From contig NZ_JAMXMC010000003.1 in NCBI RefSeq assembly GCF_024055665.1, positions 284,814-348,813 on the forward strand: 64,000 nucleotides of DNA. The letters run 5' to 3'. The notes beneath the pieces are model-generated. The model had not been told where the DNA came from and ran no database searches. It saw only the letters and a list, made by a program, of their open reading frames with translations. This stretch comes from Ideonella oryzae. GTDB taxonomy: Bacteria > Pseudomonadota > Gammaproteobacteria > Burkholderiales > Burkholderiaceae_C. Positions 7,441-14,962 of this stretch are shown here, in pieces. The position numbers were made by a program, and so were the translations under genes. Numbering within the stretch: position 1 is the stretch's first letter; each line of letters opens with the position of its first letter.

Positions 7441-8175
7441 ATGCTGTTGATCGTCCTGGCCGCCGGCCTGTGGGCCGGCCTTCAAAACGCCCTCGCGGGC
7501 GGCGGCTCCTTCGTCACCCTGCCGGCCCTGATGCTGACCGGCATGTCGCCGCTGGCGGCCAACATCACCTCTACCGTGGCCCTGTTCCCGGGCCAGGTCA
7601 GCTCCGGCCTGGCCGGGCGCAAGATGGTCAGCGGCTGCGGCCCCCTGCCCTTCAAGGCCCTGTTCATCCTGAGCCTGGCCGGCGGCGCGCTGGGCGGCCT
7701 GCTGCTGCTGAACACACCGTCCTCGATCTTTGCCCGGCTGGTGCCCTGGCTGGTGCTGTTCGCCACCACGGTGTTCGCCTGGGGCAGCTTCTTCCGCAAG
7801 CCCGGGGCCGACGGAGCCCATCTGGGCCCGGTGGGCGCGGGCGTGGCGCAATTCCTGATCGCGATCTACGGTGGCTACTTCGGCGGCGGCATCGGCTTTC
7901 TGATGCTGGCGGCGCTGACCATGGCCGGCATGGCCACCCGCAACGCCGGTGCCACCAAGAACGCCCTGGCGGGCGTGATGAACGCCTCGGCGGTGGCGCT
8001 GTTCGTGCTGTCGCCCCAGGTGCACTGGCTGCAGGCCCTGGTGCTGGGGGCAGGCGCGCTGGTGGGCGGCCTGGCGGGGGCCTGGGCCCTGCACCGGGTC
8101 AACGAGCGGGTGCTGCGCATGGCCATTGTGGCCCTGGGCATCGCCCTGACGATCGGGCTGTTCCTGAAGGCCTGA
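7441..8175 (+). CDS. TauE/SafE-family sulfite/anion exporter
   Basis: A 244-residue membrane protein with about eight hydrophobic segments. It has the two-fold TauE/SafE layout: GGGSFVTLPALMLTGMSPLAAN in the first half (here cited by key residues Gly-Gly-Gly and T-G-M-S-P) and an internally similar YGGYFGGGIGFLMLAAL in the second half. Family members move sulfite, sulfoacetate or other organic anions across the inner membrane; the substrate is not evident here. The gene begins 34 bases after the HiPIP gene and ends convergent to the diguanylate cyclase gene. Confidence 0.85.
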   Translation: MLLIVLAAGLWAGLQNALAGGGSFVTLPALMLTGMSPLAANITSTVALFPGQVSSGLAGRKMVSGCGPLPFKALFILSLAGGALGGLLLLNTPSSIFARLVPWLVLFATTVFAWGSFFRKPGADGAHLGPVGAGVAQFLIAIYGGYFGGGIGFLMLAALTMAGMATRNAGATKNALAGVMNASAVALFVLSPQVHWLQALVLGAGALVGGLAGAWALHRVNERVLRMAIVALGIALTIGLFLKA

Positions 8176-8217
8176 AGGGAAGGCCTGACGGCGGCCTGAA
8201 CGCAATCCGCGGGCCGC

Positions 8218-10290
8218 TCAGCCCGGCAGGGCCTCGCCGACCGGCTCGGCAGCGCTGGCCTGCACATTGGCCCGGCCGGCGCGCTTGGCCTCGTAGCAGG
8301 CCAGGTCGGCCTGGTGGGTCCAGGACGCGACGCTGCCCAGGCGGTCTTCCCACATCGCCAGGCCGATGCTGGCGCTGACCTGCAGCTGCCGACCGTTCCA
8401 GGGTACCTGGACGGCCTGGACCCTCTCCAGCAGCTTGTGCGCCAGGCGCTGGGCCCACTGAGGGGGGCAACCTTCCAGCAGCACCGCAAATTCGTCGCCA
8501 CCCAGCCGCCCCACGGCATCGCTGACGCGCACGCCGTCATTCAGCGCCCCCGCCACGGCCTGCAGCATGGCGTCACCGGCCTGGTGGCCTTCGCTGTCGT
8601 TGATCGGCTTGAAGTGGTCCAGGTCGATGACCAACAGGGCCGTCGGGCGGCGCAAGCGGCCCTCAATGAAGCGCTCCATCCGCTCCTGGAAGCCGCGGCG
8701 GTTGAGCAGGCCGGTCAGCGCATCGTGGGTGGCGGACCACTCCAGCTGGTGGCGCGACTGCACCTGGGCGGTGATGTCGCTGAGCGTCCAGACCATGCCG
8801 GCTTCGGGCTGCCCCGGCCGCACCTCGCTGGCGTGCAACTGCCCCCAGAAGGTGTTGCCCTGCTGGCGCAGGAAGCTGTGCTCGCCGACATAGGCCCGCC
8901 CTTCGCGCAAGGCGGCCTGGATGGCCCCGAGCATCCGGTCGGCATCGCCGACGTCTGCCAGCAGCAGGCGGGCCGGCAGACCGCGCAGTTCGCTCGGGGC
9001 ATAGCCCAACAGGCGGGCCAGCTCGGCGTTGACCAGCGTCAGCCGGTCCTCGCGCAGGAAGGCCAGGCCCAGCGGCGCGGCAGCCATCACGCTTTCCAGC
9101 CGCTCCAGCAGCTGGTGGTTCTCGTGGTCCTTGTGTGCCAGGGCCAGTGCTACGCTGTGCAAGGTGGCGCTGAGCGCGCCGATCTCGCCGCGCGCCACGG
9201 GCCAGCCGTCCTGCGGGGCCTGATCCCCGTCGAGCAACGCCACCACGCGCCGTTCCAGCTGGGCCAGCGGGCTGAGCTGCCAGCCCAGGTAGAGCAGGAG
9301 CACCAGGGACAGGCCCGCCCAGGTGCCCAGCGCCCAGCGCAGCGAACGCACGCGCAGCGCGTCCAGCGGCGCCATCATGGCGGCGCGGGAATAGGCCCGC
9401 CAGATCACCCAGTCCGGCCCCGGAATGCCCGCGGCCACGACGATCTGATCGCCATCCGACCAGACCAGTCCATCGGACTCCACCGGGCTGCCCTGGTCCC
9501 GCCACTGGCGCATGGCCACGGACAGCCAGACGGAAGGGGCCGCTTGCGTGGTACCGGTCGCCAACGCCCCATCCACGAGGCGGCGGCCCTGGTTGTCGGT
9601 GATGGCCAGCAGCTGGGAGATGGCTCCCTCCCCAAAGTCGGGGCCTGGCTCGACCACATCGCTCATCAGCCCCGTCCGGCGCAACCAGATGATGCCGACC
9701 AGCACGGCCTGGACACGGCCATCGCGCAGCACCGGCTGCGTGAAGACCGTCGCCAAAGGGGCGGTTGCGGCCCCGGACCTCGGGACCGAGGTGGTATCCC
9801 GCGGGAGCACCCAGACCATGGGCCGGGACGCCTGAACCGTGGTCAGGAAGCCGGGCTGCCGAGGCAACAGGGCCTGGAGAGGCCGGTCCTCGGCCCGGGC
9901 ACTGAACAGCTGCCCCTGCGGGTCGGCCACGACGACCTCGTCAAACAGGACGGCAAGGCCCGGGTGGGCACCGCTGGAAGCGTCCCAGCGGGCCGGTTCG
10001 GGCAGGGTCTGCGCGGCAACCCACAAGCTCCGCTGCCGCTCCATCAGGCGCCGCGACAGGGCGGCCGCACTGTGCACGGCGTCCTGCAGCACGACCTGGC
10101 GCGCACGGGCTTCGGTCTCTCGCTCGGCGTCGCGGACCAGCAGGCCCGAGATCAAGGCCGTGGCCAGAACCCCGGCGAGCAGCGCGCCCACGGTGATTCG
10201 CAACAGCAGAGACCCCCGCCAGCGCGCAGGCATCCAGCCACGCCACCAGGGTGGGGCAGACAGGGAGGATGGCGAGAGCGAGAAAGGCAT
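8218..10290 (-). CDS. Membrane diguanylate cyclase: periplasmic sensor, PAS, GGDEF
   Basis: A 690-residue inner-membrane protein. Membrane helices at about 25-52 and 330-350 flank a roughly 275-residue periplasmic sensor region of Cache-like character. A short HAMP-like linker, a PAS domain (about 400-525) and a GGDEF domain (about 530-690) follow. The catalytic motif is intact (GRLGGDEFAVLL near 595-605), with DLDHFKPIND upstream, so c-di-GMP synthesis is expected. I see no clear RxxD inhibitory site directly before the motif. The gene lies 102 bases downstream of a response-regulator gene and is the last of a seven-gene minus-strand signalling run. Confidence 0.9.
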   Translation of the reverse strand: MPFSLSPSSLSAPPWWRGWMPARWRGSLLLRITVGALLAGVLATALISGLLVRDAERETEARARQVVLQDAVHSAAALSRRLMERQRSLWVAAQTLPEPARWDASSGAHPGLAVLFDEVVVADPQGQLFSARAEDRPLQALLPRQPGFLTTVQASRPMVWVLPRDTTSVPRSGAATAPLATVFTQPVLRDGRVQAVLVGIIWLRRTGLMSDVVEPGPDFGEGAISQLLAITDNQGRRLVDGALATGTTQAAPSVWLSVAMRQWRDQGSPVESDGLVWSDGDQIVVAAGIPGPDWVIWRAYSRAAMMAPLDALRVRSLRWALGTWAGLSLVLLLYLGWQLSPLAQLERRVVALLDGDQAPQDGWPVARGEIGALSATLHSVALALAHKDHENHQLLERLESVMAAAPLGLAFLREDRLTLVNAELARLLGYAPSELRGLPARLLLADVGDADRMLGAIQAALREGRAYVGEHSFLRQQGNTFWGQLHASEVRPGQPEAGMVWTLSDITAQVQSRHQLEWSATHDALTGLLNRRGFQERMERFIEGRLRRPTALLVIDLDHFKPINDSEGHQAGDAMLQAVAGALNDGVRVSDAVGRLGGDEFAVLLEGCPPQWAQRLAHKLLERVQAVQVPWNGRQLQVSASIGLAMWEDRLGSVASWTHQADLACYEAKRAGRANVQASAAEPVGEALPG

Positions 10291-10392
10291 GGGCAGGGAC
10301 GCGGCAGATCAACGCATCGTCTTCAGCCGCTGTTCGACATATCGGCACCGCCGCCCCCGACTTGACCCGGATGTGCGGCCCCATCCGAGGTG

Positions 10393-10950
10393 TTATCGAG
10401 GCATCGAGGGCAGATGGGCATCCAGCGCCGGCATCAGCACGGCCCCGTCGTCGGCCCATTCCACATGGGTCAGGCCGGGCTCCTCACGCTCAAGCCGCAG
10501 GCGCTCGAGTTCCTGCGGGCTCAGCACACCCTGTTCAGCCTGCCAGGCGGCCGCCTGGGTCTGCTGGGTGACGCGGTGCTGGAACTCGGCCAGGGCCGCA
10601 CAGACATGGGCGCGCAGCAGCTCGGGCTCCCAGGGCTTGGTGAGGTAGCGGAAGATGCCGGTCTCATTCAAGGCACGCTGCGCGGTGGCGAAATCGGCCA
10701 CTCCGGTCAGCAGCATGGGCACAGCCAGGGGTTGCCAACGGGCGGCCTGGCCGAGCAAGGTCAGCCCGTCCATCCCGGGCATGCGCAGGTCAGCGAGGAT
10801 GGCGTCGTGGGCACGCGCACGCAGATGGGTCAGCGCCTCCTCGCCGCCCAGCGCCAGGTCCATGTGCAGGTCGGGGCACAGACCGCGCAGGGTGCGCTGC
10901 AGGGCCTTGAGTTGGGAGGGCTCGTCGTCCACCAGCAGCAGTCGGGGCAT
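10393..10950 (-). CDS. Response regulator, REC domain with helical C-terminus
   Basis: A 185-residue protein starting at ATG 10950, with a GGAGA ribosome-binding site upstream. The receiver domain (residues 1-120) has the acidic pair in LLLVDDEPS, the phosphoacceptor Asp in ILADLRMPGMDG, and the conserved Lys in YLTKPWEPE. There is no DNA-binding or enzymatic output; residues 125-185 are a short helical tail. It resembles the receivers of RpfG-type HD-GYP regulators and probably passes phosphate or binds a partner. It follows the HDOD gene by 37 bases. Confidence 0.85.
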   Translation of the reverse strand: MPRLLLVDDEPSQLKALQRTLRGLCPDLHMDLALGGEEALTHLRARAHDAILADLRMPGMDGLTLLGQAARWQPLAVPMLLTGVADFATAQRALNETGIFRYLTKPWEPELLRAHVCAALAEFQHRVTQQTQAAAWQAEQGVLSPQELERLRLEREEPGLTHVEWADDGAVLMPALDAHLPSMPR

Positions 10951-10987
10951 GGTCGTCTCCAGAGTCAATCGGTCATGACGGGATGCG

Positions 10988-11845
10988 TCACAGGGCAAGC
11001 GCGCTGCACATGTCCTCGACGCCGCGCTCCACTTCGGCCAGCAGGGTCAAGGCTGCACTGTCGCTCAGGTCCAGCCGCAGCCAGAGGGCCGGATCCAGCG
11101 ACGGCACCACCTCCTGCGCCTCATCGGCCAGGTCCAACGCATGGGCGATGGCATTGGCCACCTGCAGCAACTCGGCGAGGCTGCGCGCAGCCGGGTCGCC
11201 GCCCTCCCAGGGCTGTGCGTGGTACTCCACCGCCTGCACCACCCGGGCCGGAAAGCGCCAGTGGCGGACCAGCACGGCGCCGATCTGGGCATGCGTCAGC
11301 CCCAGGGTGGCCCGTTCGGCCTCCACGTCCGGAACATCGGCGCTGCGCGCCAGGGCCAGGGCCTGGGCCCCCTCGGCCGGGAAGTGCGCCGCAAGCACCA
11401 GCTTGCCGATGTCATGCAGCAGGCCAGCCACGAAACCCTCGTCGGGATCCAGGCGCAGCCGTGGCGCCAGCAGGCGGGCGGCCATGGCCGCGGCCATGCT
11501 GTGCCGCCAGTAGCCGCGAAAGTTGAAGCCGGCGCAGCGCGAGGTGTCCAGGCCATTGCTGTAGGACACGGCCAGCAGCACACCGGACACGGCCCGCAGA
11601 CCCAGCAGGGTGACCGCATCGCCGATGCGGCCCACCCGGCCGGACATGCCGTAGAAGGCCGAGTTGGCCACCCTCAGCGTGCGCGCGGCCAGGGCCTGGT
11701 CCTGCTCGATCAGATGGACGCTGCGCTCGACGGAGACGTCATCGCGCTGCAGCGCCTGCATGACCTCGCGCACGGCCTGCGGCAGGGCCGGCAGGGTCTC
11801 GACGCAGGACTGGATGCGCTCCAGCGAAAGGGGGGAGCCGGTCAT
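10988..11845 (-). CDS. HDOD-domain signalling protein
   Basis: A 285-residue protein made of one HDOD domain: LPALPQAVREVMQAL at the start, then ARTLRVANSAFYG, GLLHDIGKLVLA and THAQIGAVLVRHWRFP. HDOD proteins are non-catalytic relatives of HD phosphohydrolases that act in c-di-GMP, chemotaxis and two-component signalling. Here the HD pair is present in LLHDIGKL, so residual hydrolase activity cannot be excluded. Its ATG overlaps the stop of the 59-residue gene upstream (ATGA), showing translational coupling within the operon. Confidence 0.85.
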   Translation of the reverse strand: MTGSPLSLERIQSCVETLPALPQAVREVMQALQRDDVSVERSVHLIEQDQALAARTLRVANSAFYGMSGRVGRIGDAVTLLGLRAVSGVLLAVSYSNGLDTSRCAGFNFRGYWRHSMAAAMAARLLAPRLRLDPDEGFVAGLLHDIGKLVLAAHFPAEGAQALALARSADVPDVEAERATLGLTHAQIGAVLVRHWRFPARVVQAVEYHAQPWEGGDPAARSLAELLQVANAIAHALDLADEAQEVVPSLDPALWLRLDLSDSAALTLLAEVERGVEDMCSALAL

Positions 11846-12021
11846 GGGAGACGATCCTCCTGCCGGTACCGGCGCAACAGCGGATAGAGCGGGTGGAGCC
11901 GCCCTTCGCGCAGGCTGTGGCGAAACAGATGGGCCAGGCGCTCATCGGCCGGCGTGCGCGCGGACGCGGCCGAGGTCGACTCGCCCGGGGGCGCCAAGGG
12001 CGCCTCTTCAAGCGGATTCAT
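11842..12021 (-). CDS. Unannotated 59-residue protein between EAL-REC and HDOD genes
   Basis: I do not recognise this protein. It starts at ATG 12021, preceded by a perfect AGGAGG about 7 bases upstream, and its stop overlaps the HDOD ATG (ATGA). Its start lies 14 bases inside the end of the upstream EAL gene. The N-terminal half is disordered-looking (Pro, Ala, Ser, Thr); the C-terminal 35 residues form a basic amphipathic stretch (DERLAHLFRHSLREG, then LYPLLRRYRQED). This suggests a small docking or adaptor protein for the signalling complex. The strong ribosome-binding site and coupling at both ends argue that it is expressed. Confidence 0.7.
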   Translation of the reverse strand: MNPLEEAPLAPPGESTSAASARTPADERLAHLFRHSLREGRLHPLYPLLRRYRQEDRLP

Positions 12022-14962
12022 GACAGACCTCCTGCGACAGCGGAAGACAGATCAGCACATCACCCCGCCAGGGGCCGGAGCCGGCGCCAAGCCGGTAGCG
12101 CCAGACGCGACAGTGGCAACCCTGCACCAGGCAGCGCGCCTCACCGTCCGCCGGTGCCAGACCGTCCACCCCGGCCTGGGTGGGCACGCCCAGCGCCAAG
12201 GCCTCGGGCGGGAACAGCCGGTGGGCCGCCTCGTTGGCATAGACGAGCAGGCCGTCGGGATCCACCCCGATCACGGCCAGGGGCAGGCTGTCGAGGATCT
12301 CCCGCACGCCGCCCACGCTGGCCTGCAGCAGCAGGCCCTGCTCGCGCTGGCGCTCCAGGGCCGCACTGAGCTGGCTGTTCACATGGGCCAGCAGGGCATT
12401 GGTGGTCTCAACCTCGGCGCTCAGGCGCCGGTTCTCGTCGGCCATGCCCTTGCGCCGGAAGGCTTCGGCCACATGGGCACGCAGCCGGTCGTCGTCCCAG
12501 GGTTTGGTGAGGAACTTGTAGACCGCGCCCTCGTTGACGGCGTCGATGATCGACTGCAGATCCGTGAAGCCCGACAGGGTCATGCGCACGGTGTCGGGAT
12601 ACAGGGCGGCGGCGCGGTGCAGGAACTCCACCCCGGTCATGCCGGGCATGCGCTGGTCGCTCAAAATCACGTCCACCGGATGCTCCGCCAGGCAACGCAG
12701 GGCCTCGTCACCGTTGCGGGCGGTCAGGATCTCGTAGCCATCGCGGCGCAGCAGGCGCCGCAGCGCAGCCAGGATGTTGTCCTCGTCATCCACCAGCAGC
12801 AAGGTGCGCTGGCTGTTGTCACGCGAGAGGTGCTGGGCGGCCAGACGCCAACCCTCGGACAACCGTTCGGACAGGGCCTGGGGCGCCACCGGCGGGCTGA
12901 ACCAGTAACCCTGGATCAGATCGCATCCCTTGGCCCTCAGCAGGTTGAGCTGGTCCTCGCGCTCCACGCCCTCGGCCAGCACCTGCATGCCCAGGCCATG
13001 GGCCATGGTCAGGATGGCGCGGGTCAGGGCCATGCTCTCGGGGGCCGTGTCCACATCGCTCACAAAGCTGCGGTCGAGCTTGACCACATCGATGGGCAGG
13101 CTGCGCAGGCAGGCCAGGCTGGAATAGCCGGTGCCGAAGTCGTCCAGCGCCACCTCGACGCCCAGGGCGCGGAGCTCGCTGAGCGCCTGGCCCGCCCGCG
13201 CCGGGTCGTCCATCACGGCGCTCTCGGTCAGCTCGATGCCCAGGCCGCGGGGGTCCATGCCGGTGTCCAGCAGCACGCGCTGAACCTTCAGGGCCAGATC
13301 GCCCCGGCGCAACTGATGGGGCGACACGTTCACCGCGACGCGGGGAACGCTCAGCCCGGCGGTGCGCCAGGCCACCCATTGGCGGCAGGCGGTCTCCAGC
13401 ACCCAGTGGCCCAGTTCGCCGATCATGCCGGTCCGCTCGGCCACAGCGATGAACTCGGTGGGGGGAACTTCGCCCCAGCGCGGCGAATTCCAACGCGCCA
13501 GCGCTTCCACGCCGACGATGGCGCCGGAGGTCAGCGACACCTGGGGCTGGTAGACCAGCCGCAGCTCCTGGCGTTCCAGCGCGTGGCGCAGCGCGCTGGC
13601 CACCTGCATCTCGCGCAGGGCATGCGCGTGCGCCTCGGCACGGGCAAAGGCCACGCCGCCGGCCTCGTCGGCCAGGGCGCAGGCCTTCTCCGCCGCTTCC
13701 AGCAGCGTCTCGCCGTCCTGCCCATCGCCCGGAAACATCGCCAGGCCGATGCGGCAGCGCGGCAGCACCTCGGCCGCGCCGACCAGCATCGGGGCCTGCA
13801 GGACGCGGCGAAGCTGCCGGGCCTGCTCGTGCACGGCATCGGGCAGCAATTCGACCTCTGCCCGGCCCATCAGGGCCAGATCCTGGCCACTGACCCGGGC
13901 GACCAATTCCTGTTCGCGGGCCTGCTGCTGCAGGCGAGATGCCAGCGTGCGCAGCACCGTCTGGGCCGCCTCGTGGCCCAAGGTGACCCGCAGCTCCTGC
14001 AGCTGCGGCAGCTCCACCACCATCAGCAGGAAGGCGCTGCGGTCCCACCGGGCAATCTGCATGCGCGATGCCAGCTGCTGGATGAAATGGGCCCGGTTGG
14101 GCAGGCCGGTGAGGACGTCGTACTGGGCCAGGGTCTGCACCCTCTGCTCGGCCTCGTGCTGGCGGCTGATGTCCTGCACCAGGCCGATGCCCTGCAGCGC
14201 GTCGGCCTGCGACACCTTCTGCAGCATGCCGCGGTGCACCACCTGCAGCCACTGGCCCTGGGCCCCCAGGGCCCGGTGCTGCAGCTGGAACGGCTCGTCC
14301 GGCCGGGCCTCCCGCCAGGCCTGCATCACCCGAGCGCGGTCCTCCGGGGCCACCCAGGCCCAGGCCGCCTCCGGATCGGCGGCACCGGCATCGGCCAGCG
14401 TGCCCACCAACTGCCTCAGCCCGGCCGAGGGTCGCAGCCGGCCCTCGGGCCAGCCGAGTACATAGGAGCCCGAACGGGACAGATGCTCGCTGTGGTCCAG
14501 CAGGTCGGCATTCCACTGGGCCTGGCGCAACGCCTCGCGGGTCTCGCTGACGTCGAACAGCGTCACCAGATCGGCCGGGTGACCGTCTACCAGGACCGGC
14601 TGGCCGTACAGCCTCACATCGAAACGGCTCCCGTCGCGGCGCAGCCCCTGCACTTCCCAGAACTGGCCGGGCTCGCCGGCCAGGCGACGCCGCAGTTGCT
14701 CGGCAATCAGCGGCCGGTCCTCGGGCGCCACCCAGTCCGTGAGCTGGTGGTTCACCAGCGGCGTGTCGCCCCAGGCCAGCAGGCGGCGCGCCGCCGGGTT
14801 GGCATAACGCACGCCCTGGGCCTGAACCAGCACCAGCGCCACCTCGGTGAGTTCCAGCACAGCGGTGATCCACTGGCTGTGAACGCCCGGCGGCGCCAGC
14901 AGCGCCGTCACATCCACGGGCCGGTCTGCCGGCCGCTCCAAGGGGGCATGTTCCGCGCTCAT
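12008..14962 (-). CDS. PAS-PAS-GGDEF(degenerate)-EAL-REC-PAS signalling protein
   Basis: A 984-residue cytoplasmic protein. Order: PAS (about 30-155), PAS (about 160-290), GGDEF-like domain (about 300-455), EAL phosphodiesterase (about 465-705), receiver (about 718-835), coiled linker, PAS (about 870-984). The GGDEF signature is replaced by SGQDL, so cyclase activity is unlikely. The EAL domain keeps VEALARW, the DDFGTGYSSL loop and KLDRSFV, so c-di-GMP hydrolysis is expected. The receiver has VDDEDN, the Asp in LSDQRMPG and the Lys in LTKPW. ATG 14962 overlaps the kinase stop (ATGA). The open frame continuing upstream to 15925 is shadow of the kinase. A receiver placed after EAL, capped by PAS, is an unusual order. 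Confidence 0.9.
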   Translation of the reverse strand: MSAEHAPLERPADRPVDVTALLAPPGVHSQWITAVLELTEVALVLVQAQGVRYANPAARRLLAWGDTPLVNHQLTDWVAPEDRPLIAEQLRRRLAGEPGQFWEVQGLRRDGSRFDVRLYGQPVLVDGHPADLVTLFDVSETREALRQAQWNADLLDHSEHLSRSGSYVLGWPEGRLRPSAGLRQLVGTLADAGAADPEAAWAWVAPEDRARVMQAWREARPDEPFQLQHRALGAQGQWLQVVHRGMLQKVSQADALQGIGLVQDISRQHEAEQRVQTLAQYDVLTGLPNRAHFIQQLASRMQIARWDRSAFLLMVVELPQLQELRVTLGHEAAQTVLRTLASRLQQQAREQELVARVSGQDLALMGRAEVELLPDAVHEQARQLRRVLQAPMLVGAAEVLPRCRIGLAMFPGDGQDGETLLEAAEKACALADEAGGVAFARAEAHAHALREMQVASALRHALERQELRLVYQPQVSLTSGAIVGVEALARWNSPRWGEVPPTEFIAVAERTGMIGELGHWVLETACRQWVAWRTAGLSVPRVAVNVSPHQLRRGDLALKVQRVLLDTGMDPRGLGIELTESAVMDDPARAGQALSELRALGVEVALDDFGTGYSSLACLRSLPIDVVKLDRSFVSDVDTAPESMALTRAILTMAHGLGMQVLAEGVEREDQLNLLRAKGCDLIQGYWFSPPVAPQALSERLSEGWRLAAQHLSRDNSQRTLLLVDDEDNILAALRRLLRRDGYEILTARNGDEALRCLAEHPVDVILSDQRMPGMTGVEFLHRAAALYPDTVRMTLSGFTDLQSIIDAVNEGAVYKFLTKPWDDDRLRAHVAEAFRRKGMADENRRLSAEVETTNALLAHVNSQLSAALERQREQGLLLQASVGGVREILDSLPLAVIGVDPDGLLVYANEAAHRLFPPEALALGVPTQAGVDGLAPADGEARCLVQGCHCRVWRYRLGAGSGPWRGDVLICLPLSQEVCHESA

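Noticed and set aside
4843-8205. Long open frame on the minus strand running from the DUF3348 gene through the MFS and TauE genes
   Set aside because: Only the first 257 residues (GTG at 5616) look like protein; the rest is Gly/Gln/His/Arg-rich antisense shadow, which is common in GC-rich DNA, and the plus strand codes for clear membrane proteins there.
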